Source: an uncultured Planctomycetota bacterium
GTDB lineage: Bacteria; Planctomycetota; Planctomycetia; Pirellulales; Thermoguttaceae
Assembly (NCBI GenBank): GCA_900317365.1
Contig: ONGM01000154.1
Span: 1 to 35,318 of the forward strand
DNA length: 35,318 bases
Direction: 5' to 3'
The notes beneath the pieces were generated by a model that saw only the letters and a program-made list of their open reading frames with translations, was not told where the DNA came from and ran no database searches. The translations under genes were made by a program, and so were the position numbers. Numbering within the stretch: position 1 is the stretch's first letter; each line of letters starts with the position of its first letter. This document shows, piece after piece, positions 25,238-31,305 of the stretch.

Positions 25238-25276
25238 CCGCGTTCGAGAACGACGTCGGATACGTCTCGAACGCGG
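25238..25276 (-). promoter_or_regulatory. 12-bp perfect inverted repeat in the leader of the SWIM gene
   Basis: CCGCGTTCGAGA (25238-25249) and TCTCGAACGCGG (25265-25276) are perfect complements 15 bases apart. The repeat lies between the candidate promoter and the start codon, so the mRNA would carry a stable hairpin about 40 bases before the ATG. No T run follows, so it is not a simple terminator. It could be an operator for a dimeric repressor or an RNA control element. Confidence 0.6.
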
Positions 25277-25292
25277 CCCATTGGATGATATT

Positions 25293-25320
25293 GTTATATC
25301 GTTGCGACGCTACTTTTAAA
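25293..25320 (-). promoter_or_regulatory. Candidate promoter of the SWIM/DUF5691 transcript
   Basis: On the minus strand TTTAAA (25320-25315), 16 bases, then TATAAC (25298-25293). The start point near 25286 puts the inverted repeat in the leader. Confidence 0.45.
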
Positions 25321-25493
25321 CGTCATTTTCGCAACGATTTTTTATTGTCGTCCCACGATCTCAACGAAAACGGGAGAAGCCAGAAATCTGAACGCTTCCG
25401 CAGCCCGTTTTCCGAGAAAAGAAACCGACGTCGTAACAAATCTTTGCAATAGGGACGCTCGTCCTGGTCTTTGACGAGATTTAGGGGAATCTC

Positions 25494-25529
25494 AATTTCT
25501 CTAGCGTGTTGAATTTCTCTAGCGCGTGG
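25494..25529. repeat. Two tandem copies of an 18-base repeat
   Basis: AATTTCTCTAGCGTGTTG (25494-25511) is followed directly by AATTTCTCTAGCGCGTGG (25512-25529), with two differences near the end. With only two copies and no spacers it is not a CRISPR array. Role unknown. Confidence 0.7.
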
Positions 25530-25614
25530 GAGCTCCTTGTTCACGAGAAAAGTTTTTGCGCGCGGGGATCGCGCGTCGAGTCGTTTTAAAGGAGCGCTAG
25601 AATCGCGACGCGGA

Positions 25615-25644
25615 AACGGGAACGTCGCGCGCGACGCTCCCGTT
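25615..25644 (-). terminator. Palindromic hairpin after the pyruvyl transferase gene
   Basis: AACGGGAACGTCGC and GCGACGCTCCCGTT form a 30-base palindrome with one mismatch and almost no loop, 15 bases after the gene's stop on the minus strand. The following T run is short (GTTTCC), so it is likely a terminator or an mRNA 3'-end stabiliser. Confidence 0.55.
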
Positions 25645-25658
25645 ACAAACTATTTGGC

Positions 25659-26735
25659 CTATTTGGCGCTGGGCAATAACTCAAGGTTTCGGGACGCTAA
25701 CTTTACAAGATCGCTGGGAACGCAGATCGACTTGTCCTTGTAGCGTTCGAGCATGGAAAGGACCTTTTCTTCGGCGATTTCATTGATAGGAACGCATCGT
25801 TCGCTTTCGTTGATTTGATTATAAAAGCGCCTTGTTTTATTCGGGATAAACGGAAACGAGACCACGGAACTTCCTAACGTGGAACCGACGATTCCCATAT
25901 GCAATTTGGTCGTTATAATCAAATCGGCGCGTTCGATCTGTCTTGTTAGAACCCAAGGGTCGTCGTAGATCAACACGGTCGGGTTCATGTCGGCGAATAT
26001 TTGCCGATAGTCGGAGTAGAGCTTTTCGTCTTTGACTCCGTCGGCGGCGAGGTACAAACGGTATTCCGTATTCGTTTCGAGAAATCTTTTAACGGCGGGC
26101 GCTATTATGCGGCGAATTTTGTCTTTAACGGTCGCGTTGCTATCGATGTGAAACAGGAGCATTTTTTTTCCCGCTTCGATTTCGAACTTGGGAACGTCCG
26201 TTTTGTATTTGTCGAGATATTGCCGCACGACCAACGCCGTGTCGGCCGTAACTTCAATGGAACTCTCGACGCCGTATTCTTCGCAAAATTGTTTGGATTC
26301 GATATTGCGCACCGTAATCGGCGCGGCGTAGTTCAAAACCTTTTTCGCCTTCTTACTGTAGGGTCTGGAGTCAAAGGGACCGGCGCCGACGCCAAGCACG
26401 TAGATCGGTTTGTTCATCTTCATGAAACGAAACGCCGGCTTGAAGTATCGCGCGATGAGTTTGAATTCGTCGAAATACGCGTGACTCGACGGTCCGACAA
26501 AATATCCGCCGGAAATGAAGACGAGCGCGTCGCACTCTTTATAAGCGTCCGATAAACTTCCGGTGGGTTTATAGTTAAGGTATTTCGAAAAGTATTCGCC
26601 AATCCCGTACTTGCGGTCTGTGTAGAAAATCGGCTCGATTCCGTTGTCGATCAGCTTACGGTAGAAAAATTCCGCGAACAAATAGTCGCCGTAATTGCTC
26701 ATATTTGTCGCGCCGTGCAACATAACCTTCTTCAT
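25659..26735 (-). CDS. Polysaccharide pyruvyl transferase family protein
   Basis: A 358-residue cytosolic enzyme of the CsaB/WcaK family, which adds pyruvate ketals to sugars of cell-surface polymers. Typical motifs are seen: a start MLHGATNMSNYGDYLFAEF, ALVFISGGYF, YVLGVGAGPF, PITVRNIESKQFCEEYGV, and the late DLIITTKLHMGIVGSTLGSS with its active-site histidine region. GGAGG lies seven bases before the ATG. By eye the gene uses more A/T-ending codons than its neighbours, which may reflect transfer, as is common for surface-sugar genes. It follows the DegT aminotransferase gene by 196 bases on the same strand. The target sugar is unknown. Confidence 0.88.
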   Translation of the reverse strand: MKKVMLHGATNMSNYGDYLFAEFFYRKLIDNGIEPIFYTDRKYGIGEYFSKYLNYKPTGSLSDAYKECDALVFISGGYFVGPSSHAYFDEFKLIARYFKPAFRFMKMNKPIYVLGVGAGPFDSRPYSKKAKKVLNYAAPITVRNIESKQFCEEYGVESSIEVTADTALVVRQYLDKYKTDVPKFEIEAGKKMLLFHIDSNATVKDKIRRIIAPAVKRFLETNTEYRLYLAADGVKDEKLYSDYRQIFADMNPTVLIYDDPWVLTRQIERADLIITTKLHMGIVGSTLGSSVVSFPFIPNKTRRFYNQINESERCVPINEIAEEKVLSMLERYKDKSICVPSDLVKLASRNLELLPSAK

Positions 26736-26867
26736 CTACAGACCTCCGACGAATCAATAAACGGAACGTTGATTTCGATGTAAACGATCGGACTTTACTC
26801 GGAAAATGAAAGGGGGACGTCTGTTTCGTGACGCAAATCTTTTCTAGGAAAACATCCTTCTTTATTC

Positions 26868-26900
26868 TTCCTGCGCGCGTCGTTTAAGCGCGCGTAGGAA
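26868..26900. terminator. Hairpin between the aminotransferase and pyruvyl transferase genes
   Basis: TTCCTGCGCGCGT (26868-26880) pairs with GCGCGCGTAGGAA (26888-26900) over seven bases, using two wobble pairs on the plus-strand RNA. It lies 30 bases past the aminotransferase stop. There is no T run on the minus strand, so termination is doubtful. Confidence 0.3.
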
Positions 26901-26931
26901 AGTTCTCCTCGACTCTTCGCTCTCCGACGCC

Positions 26932-28245
26932 TTACTGGAAACACCTGCGAATAATCTCAATGACGACGGCTTGATCCTCTTCCGTCATTTTATTATCGGA
27001 AGGCAGGCAGAGGCCGCGACGGAAGACGTCGGCGCCGACGTCGACGCCGGATCCCGCGATGTACGCGTTGCTACGACCGCGCCCGTTGCCTTCGACCGTA
27101 ACGAACGGATGCGTTCGGTAGATCGGTTGCATATGCATCGGTTTCCAGATCGGGCGACCTTCGGCGTTGAACGCGGCGAGCGCGTCGAGGATTTCTTGAG
27201 GACTGCTCTTTCCCGACTCGTGTTTCCAGAGGTAATCTTGCTCGCCGCGAACCATTGGCGCCATGGCGTCTTCGTCGATAATACAGCAACTGAGCCAGAA
27301 GTTCGGTTCGCTCTTATCGCGATCCCATGGGTTCATCTTTACGGGAAGCCCCGCCAGCCCCTTTTCGTAGCGCTCCCAGACCGTCTTTTTCTGGCGAATA
27401 TGCTCGTCGAGGTAGGGGATCTGACCGCGAATGACGCCTGCGACGATATTGCTCATTCGATAGTTGTATCCGATTTCCTCGTGTTGGTACCATGGGGCGG
27501 CTTCGCGACTTTGCGTCGACCATTTTCGGACCTTGTCGGCGTCGTCCTTGGAATTCGTGAGGAACATTCCGCCGCTGGACCCGGTGATGATCTTATTGCC
27601 GTTAAAACTAATGGCGTTGTAATTGCCGAAGGTTCCCGTTTCGACCCACGCGCCGTTCGTCTTATACTTGGCGCCTAAGCTCTCGGCGGCGTCTTCCACG
27701 ATCAGCGCGCCGTACTTGTCGCAAATCGCCTTGATTTCGTCGATCTTGCCGGGGGTTCCGTAAAGGTGCGCGAGCACGACGAGTCGGACGTCGGGGTAGA
27801 TTTCAAACGCCTTTTGCAGGGAGACGGGATCCATATTCCACGTGTCGCGTTCCGTGTCGATAAAGACGGCTTCACCGTCCTCATACGCGACGGGGTTAAT
27901 GCTGGCGTCGAAGGTGAGGTCCGAGCAGAAGACTTTTTTCCCCGCGAGGGTCCCGGCGTTAGGTTTTGCCTGACCGTATAGTTTTTCCCCGGCCAATTTC
28001 GTCGCGAGGTGCAACGCGGCGGTGCCGGCGGAGAGGGCGACGGCGTATTTGCACCCGACGTATTCAGCGATTTGTTCTTCCGCCGCGTTGATATTCGCTC
28101 CGACCGTAGAGACCCAGTTTGTTTGAATTGCGTCGTCGACCCATCGGCGTTCGTCTCCGTGCATCGTCGGCGTAGAAAGCCACACTTTGCGAGCGAAAGG
28201 AGCGATACCAGAAAACCTTGGATCGGAGAGCATTGAGTCTTTCAT
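26932..28245 (-). CDS. DegT/DnrJ/EryC1/StrS family sugar aminotransferase
   Basis: A 437-residue PLP-dependent enzyme that would transaminate a keto-sugar nucleotide for a surface glycan. The fold-type I pattern is complete: SAGTAALHLATKLAGE binds the cofactor phosphate, VEDAAESLGAKY supplies D185, and K218 in ISFNGNKIITGSSGG forms the aldimine. The N-terminal MHGDERRWVDDAI and TNWVSTVGAN wording is like LegC/PglE-type members. It is longer than the usual ~380 residues, with an insert near 88-104 and another near 335-360. The ATG at 28245 has no clear Shine-Dalgarno; an ATG four codons in is possible. The pyruvyl transferase downstream suggests a shared glycan pathway. Confidence 0.88.
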   Translation of the reverse strand: MKDSMLSDPRFSGIAPFARKVWLSTPTMHGDERRWVDDAIQTNWVSTVGANINAAEEQIAEYVGCKYAVALSAGTAALHLATKLAGEKLYGQAKPNAGTLAGKKVFCSDLTFDASINPVAYEDGEAVFIDTERDTWNMDPVSLQKAFEIYPDVRLVVLAHLYGTPGKIDEIKAICDKYGALIVEDAAESLGAKYKTNGAWVETGTFGNYNAISFNGNKIITGSSGGMFLTNSKDDADKVRKWSTQSREAAPWYQHEEIGYNYRMSNIVAGVIRGQIPYLDEHIRQKKTVWERYEKGLAGLPVKMNPWDRDKSEPNFWLSCCIIDEDAMAPMVRGEQDYLWKHESGKSSPQEILDALAAFNAEGRPIWKPMHMQPIYRTHPFVTVEGNGRGRSNAYIAGSGVDVGADVFRRGLCLPSDNKMTEEDQAVVIEIIRRCFQ

Positions 28246-28369
28246 AGGATACGAACCGCGTCTGAACGCGCCAAAAAAGTCAAAAGAGGACGCGTCGCAC
28301 GCAGTTTAACGACAAGACGCGGCTAAACGCTCCTTCGTCGCGCGGACGAACGAACGCCGCGCGTTCGAG

Positions 28370-28444
28370 TGGGCAATGTAGGATTCGAACCTGCGACCTC
28401 CTGGGTGTAAACCAGACGCTCTAACCAAACTGAGCTAATTGCCC
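28370..28444 (-). tRNA. tRNA-Val (anticodon UAC)
   Basis: The 75-base cloverleaf on the minus strand starts GGGCAATTAGCTCAG and ends ATTGCCCA. The 7-bp acceptor stem GGGCAAT/ATTGCCC is perfect. The D arm is GCTC...GAGC. The anticodon stem TCTGG/CCAGG closes the loop TTTACAC with anticodon TAC (valine, GUA). The T arm GCAGG-TTCGAAT-CCTAC has one mismatch (C/A). CCA is not encoded. A 7-bp hairpin (28339-28363) begins six bases past the end and may aid 3' processing or termination. Confidence 0.93.
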
Positions 28445-28489
28445 GAAATGCGGACGCTCGCGGCGCCGCTGAATCATTACGCAAGCCTG

Positions 28490-28517
28490 ATTATACAGGC
28501 CTTCTTTCTTGCGTCAA
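28490..28517 (-). promoter_or_regulatory. Promoter of tRNA-Val
   Basis: On the minus strand TTGACG (28517-28512), 16 bases, then a perfect TATAAT (28495-28490), about 45 bases ahead of the mature tRNA 5' end. Its -35 box overlaps the -35 box of the divergent promoter by three bases. Confidence 0.75.
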
Positions 28518-28536
28518 CCTTGATCGGCGCTATAAT
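28509..28536 (+). promoter_or_regulatory. Divergent promoter of the membrane-protein gene
   Basis: TTGCGT (28509-28514), 16 bases, then a perfect TATAAT (28531-28536). The start near 28543 lies just before the ATG at 28546, so that start would be nearly leaderless. Confidence 0.6.
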
Positions 28537-28545
28537 CGAAAAAAA

Positions 28546-29199
28546 ATGAGCGTCTTCGCTCTCAAATCAGACGTCATAGGCGAACGAATGAATCATATAA
28601 ACGACGTAGCGTTTAACGCGTGGAATTGTTTGCGCGGCATGTCGCCGAGCGCGCTTCTTTGGACGTGCGTCGCGAGCGTCGTCGTCGCGTTTTCCGTCTG
28701 GCAGGCGCGCGCGCAGTGGGATCGCACGCGGCGGTTCGACGTTTACGCGCAAGGTCTTTCGGAGCGCGAAGCGAAGTTTCTTCAACGTCAAACGCGCCGG
28801 AGAATGCAAATTGCGATTCTCGCCGGAATCGTCGGCGCGTTTATGGTCGCCGGGCTGGTCGTGCCGTTGCGCTCGGCGCCGAAATTCGTCGCGACGTGCT
28901 GGTCCGTCGTTCTGCTCTTCGGCGCGTGGACCTGTCTTCTCGCCGTCGTCGACGCCGTTTCCGTTTGGATCTCATTTAGCGACGAGCGCGTGCGTCGCGA
29001 CGCCGAAAAACGCGCGATCGAATACCACATGAAACGCTTTCGCGATTCGCAACTCGATCAGGTCGCGCGCGCGCAAGACGCCGCGAAGGCGAGCGAAGGC
29101 GGGCTAGACGAGCGCGGCGCGCGGCGAGACGCCTGCAAGTCCGGCGCCGACGCGAAACAATCGACGAGTTCGGAGAAAAACAATGTCGCCGACGATTGA
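28546..29199 (+). CDS. Three-helix membrane protein of unknown function
   Basis: Up to 217 residues, not recognised as a known family. Three hydrophobic segments are clear: about 36-54 (SALLWTCVASVVVAFSVW), 86-107 (MQIAILAGIVGAFMVAGLVV) and 113-140 (CWSVVLLFGAWTCLLAVVDA). The loop between helices 1 and 2 is basic and charged (ERE, RQTRRRM). A hydrophilic Lys/Asp/Ala-rich tail follows with helical character (ERVRRDAEKRAIEYHMKRF). The ATG at 28546 is the longest start but has no ribosome site and is nearly leaderless. The in-frame ATG at 28588 follows a weak AGGCGA and is about equally likely. Its end overlaps the next gene by 17 bases, so the two are translationally coupled. Confidence 0.7.
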   Translation: MSVFALKSDVIGERMNHINDVAFNAWNCLRGMSPSALLWTCVASVVVAFSVWQARAQWDRTRRFDVYAQGLSEREAKFLQRQTRRRMQIAILAGIVGAFMVAGLVVPLRSAPKFVATCWSVVLLFGAWTCLLAVVDAVSVWISFSDERVRRDAEKRAIEYHMKRFRDSQLDQVARAQDAAKASEGGLDERGARRDACKSGADAKQSTSSEKNNVADD

Positions 29200-29914
29200 T
29201 CACACATTCCTCATGCGCGCGCGATTCTATTGTCGGCGCGCTCCTGAAAATCTAACGGCGTCGTCGCTCGCGCCGGAAGCGCTCGGCGCGGAATGGCGCG
29301 TTCCGCGATGGACTCAGTACGTCTTTTCCGACGCGTCGACGCGCGAGACCTCGCGCGACGGGCGCGCGTACCTTGAGCCTTGCGGGATCTGCGACGCCAA
29401 TCGAGACTTCTTTGATTTCCGCACGGCGTGGTCTCCGGAAGGGTTCGCGTTGACGGTCGTCGTCGCGAAGAAATCCGAGCAGAAAACGTTTGCGAACAGC
29501 GAGCTTGATAGCGCCGACCAGATACGGGTGTGTCTCGACGCGCGGGATCTTAAAGAAGTGAAACGCGGAACGCGGTTCTGTTATAAATTCGTATTTTTTC
29601 CGACGGCGGTCGACGCGCGGAAGACGCTTTCGCCGAAGGCGCGCCAAGTCACGATTTCTCGCGCGCGCGAACAAGCGACGGCGATCGACGCGGACGAGAT
29701 CGCGCTCGCGTCGGAACTTCGCGCGGACGGATACGCGTTCTCCGCGTTCTTTCCGGCGCAAACGCTCGTCGGGTACGAGCCGGACTCGTTCAATCGCTTG
29801 GGACTGCATTTCGCGGTAACGGACGGCGCGCGCGGCGTTTTCGCGCTTCAGCATTACGCGCCGGCGCTCTACGAGGAGGATCCCAGCCTCTGGCCTTCTT
29901 TTCTCCTCGTCTGA
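29183..29914 (+). CDS. CBM9-like (DOMON-type) sandwich protein, cytosolic
   Basis: A 243-residue protein without signal peptide or membrane helix. The layout resembles family 9 carbohydrate-binding-like domains: CDANRDFFDFRTAWSPEGFA followed by LTVVVAKKSE, then DSADQIRVCLDARD, a strand-rich middle, and RADGYAFSAFFPAQTLVGYE with a final FNRLGLHFAVTDG. That pattern of D-x-F, V-x-KK, D-x-I-x-hydrophobic-D and Gly-Tyr-hydrophobic strands is what supports the call; it is tentative. GGAGA lies six bases before the ATG, which is inside the end of the membrane-protein gene. Lack of export is odd for a sugar binder, so it may work with the upstream membrane protein or have another ligand. Confidence 0.6.
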   Translation: MSPTIDHTFLMRARFYCRRAPENLTASSLAPEALGAEWRVPRWTQYVFSDASTRETSRDGRAYLEPCGICDANRDFFDFRTAWSPEGFALTVVVAKKSEQKTFANSELDSADQIRVCLDARDLKEVKRGTRFCYKFVFFPTAVDARKTLSPKARQVTISRAREQATAIDADEIALASELRADGYAFSAFFPAQTLVGYEPDSFNRLGLHFAVTDGARGVFALQHYAPALYEEDPSLWPSFLLV

Positions 29915-30000
29915 CGCAGGCGAGGCTAGGCCAGGCGAGGCGGACGACGTTTCCGACGCGTTTCGGGGTGATAAAGAAAAAGAAGAAGACCGCCAATAAG

Positions 30001-30040
30001 AATAGACGCGCCGAAAAGAAGAGTTCGGCGCGCCTATTTT
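30001..30040. terminator. Bidirectional terminator between convergent genes
   Basis: AATAGACGCGCCGAA (30001-30015) pairs with TTCGGCGCGCCTATT (30024-30038), 15 bp with one mismatch, and is followed by TTTT on the plus strand. On the minus strand CTTATT follows. It stands between the CBM9-like gene and the converging ABC ATPase gene. Confidence 0.75.
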
Positions 30041-30106
30041 CGACGTCTTGTCGGTTGAGTTCTTTTTTATTTCGTCCGAATCATTTCGTCCGAATCGCGG
30101 CGGAGA

Positions 30107-30823
30107 TTATTTCTTCAGGTCGTAATGCTCGGCCAGCTCCGATTGTTCTTCGAGCTTTCGTTTGGCGACGAGGTTGACGTCGGTGAGTAGGTCGACGCGA
30201 TCAAATTGTTCCGCGACGGCGGGAGAGTGCGTAACAAGAATGAGGGCGACGTTTTCGTCTCGGCAGGTGTTGCGGAGCATATCGACGACGATCTGTTGGT
30301 TGCCGACGTCGACGTTTGCGGTCGGTTCGTCGGCGAGCACGAGTTTCGGTTGATTTGCGAGCGCGCGCGCGACGGAGACGCGTTGTTGTTCGCCGACGCT
30401 CATTTGACCCGGTTTGTGATGGAGTCGCGCGCCGAGTCCGACGCGTTCGAGAAGGTCGATCGCGCGTTTCCGATCGCGTCCGCGACCTGCGAACGACATT
30501 CCGAGCAGAACGTTTTCAAGCGCCGTGAAGCCTGGGAGAAGATTGAACGTCTGGAAAACGTATCCGATGCGCCGCGCGCGGAATTGATCGCGCTCCGATT
30601 CCGTGAGAAGGGGCGTGTTCCAGCCGTCGATAAGAACCTGACCGGACGTTGGTCGAAGGATTCCGGCGATGATGTGAAGCAACGTTGTTTTGCCGCATCC
30701 GCTCGGACCGATCACGACAACTTGTTCGCCGGCGTCGACCGACCAGTGCGGAACGTCGAGGATTGGCAACTCGTTTCCGCTCGGTTCCTGATACGACTTC
30801 TTCAAGTTTTTCAATTCCAGCAT
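30107..30823 (-). CDS. LolD/MacB-type ABC transporter ATPase without a partner gene
   Basis: A 238-residue ATP-binding subunit of the MacB/LolD (FtsE-like) type, which drives lipoprotein release, macrolide or peptide export. Walker A is GPSGCGKTT (39-47), the Q-loop FQTFNLLPG has Q91, Walker B is LVLADEPT (161-168), and LVTHSP carries the switch histidine. The signature reads MSVGEQQRV instead of LSGGEQQRV, an uncommon change. The ATG at 30823 follows AGGAG by five bases. The frame is open up to 30928, but the promoter lies inside that extension. The convergent gene downstream and the long gap upstream mean no permease is encoded beside it, so the partner must be elsewhere. Confidence 0.87.
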   Translation of the reverse strand: MLELKNLKKSYQEPSGNELPILDVPHWSVDAGEQVVVIGPSGCGKTTLLHIIAGILRPTSGQVLIDGWNTPLLTESERDQFRARRIGYVFQTFNLLPGFTALENVLLGMSFAGRGRDRKRAIDLLERVGLGARLHHKPGQMSVGEQQRVSVARALANQPKLVLADEPTANVDVGNQQIVVDMLRNTCRDENVALILVTHSPAVAEQFDRVDLLTDVNLVAKRKLEEQSELAEHYDLKK

Positions 30824-30899
30824 GATATCTCCTAACCGCTTGTCGACGCCGCGCGCGTCCGACAGGACCGCGACGACTATTAGACGTTGACGCCACGAA

Positions 30900-30928
30900 A
30901 TTTTATCCTGAATTTGATTTTTTTTCAA
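30900..30928 (-). promoter_or_regulatory. Promoter of the LolD-like ATPase gene
   Basis: On the minus strand TTGAAA (30928-30923), exactly 17 bases, then TAAAAT (30905-30900). Transcription would start near 30893, 70 bases before the AGGAG-preceded ATG, which argues against the longer open frame. Confidence 0.7.
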
Positions 30929-31005
30929 CCCTTTTTCCCAATTTGAAATTTTTTCGCGTGAGAAGCGCCCCGTTTCGGACGATAATATTTAATAATTTGC
31001 CTAAA

Positions 31006-31087
31006 CTGCGCGATTGTTAAAGTTTGGTTAAAAACGCTGTTTTACGCGTGAAAACGCGGGACGAGCGAAACTTTGACGATTGCGCGG
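31006..31087 (+). ncRNA. Predicted long RNA stem-loop, possible small RNA or leader element
   Basis: Bases 31006-31025 pair with 31068-31087 to form an unbroken 20-bp stem with four G-U pairs (31007/31086, 31012/31081, 31015/31078, 31018/31075). Inside it CGCT (31035-31038) pairs with AGCG (31064-31067), and the tip is CGCGT-GAAA-ACGCG (31045-31058), a GNRA tetraloop. All four non-Watson-Crick pairs are allowed only in RNA copied from the plus strand; on the other strand they would be A-C clashes. No clear -35 box was found ahead of it. It may be a free small RNA, part of the cyclophilin mRNA leader, or a degenerate inverted-repeat element. No known RNA family was recognised. Confidence 0.5.
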
Positions 31088-31116
31088 CGTCAAATTCAAT
31101 GAGATATTGCGTTCAG

Positions 31117-31154
31117 AACGGGCGACGCGTCGTCGCGACAGCGCGTCGCCCGTT
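31117..31154. other. Perfect 13-bp hairpin, terminator-like
   Basis: AACGGGCGACGCG (31117-31129) and CGCGTCGCCCGTT (31142-31154) pair over a 12-base loop. There is no T run on either side, so an intrinsic terminator is not shown. It follows the long stem-loop by 29 bases and could form its 3' boundary. Confidence 0.5.
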
Positions 31155-31160
31155 AATAAC

Positions 31161-31188
31161 TTGCCGTTTTGAGAAAAACGGTTAAAAT
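31161..31188 (+). promoter_or_regulatory. Candidate promoter of the giant cyclophilin gene, with hairpin in the spacer
   Basis: TTGCCG (31161-31166), 16 bases, then TAAAAT (31183-31188), about 110 bases before the ATG. The inverted repeat CCGTTTT-GAGA-AAAACGG (31164-31181) lies over the -35 and spacer and could be a repressor site. Confidence 0.5.
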
Positions 31189-31305
31189 AACAAGTATATC
31201 ACGATTAAAACGACAATGCGGTTTGCCGTGACGCCAATCGCGTCGTTTGAAGTCGCGCGACGGTGAAACGCCGCGTTTACCAATTTGAAGTGTAAGGAAA
31301 CGATC

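Larger units (their letters stand above)
25321..25658. other. Gap between SWIM promoter and the pyruvyl transferase gene
   Basis: No convincing gene is seen. A minus-strand open frame of 73 codons (25323-25544, GTG start) has no ribosome site and no recognisable product. The region holds an 18-base tandem repeat (25494-25529) and, near its right end, a strong palindrome listed as a terminator. It is more AT-rich than its surroundings by eye and may contain decayed coding sequence. Confidence 0.4.
30824..31305. other. 482-base intergenic region with RNA structures and two divergent promoters
   Basis: No protein gene is seen. From left to right it holds the ABC ATPase promoter, an AT-rich stretch (30929-31005), a long plus-strand RNA stem-loop (31006-31087), a second perfect hairpin (31117-31154), and a candidate promoter for the giant cyclophilin gene (31161-31188). 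These are listed separately. Confidence 0.7.

Noticed and set aside
25323..25544. Possible small gene of 73 codons on the minus strand
   Set aside because: GTG start without ribosome site, a repeat inside, and no recognisable product; kept only as part of the gap description.
30824..30928. Longer N-terminus for the LolD-like ATPase
   Set aside because: A good promoter lies within this stretch and 30823 has AGGAG five bases ahead; the ATPase domain begins right there.
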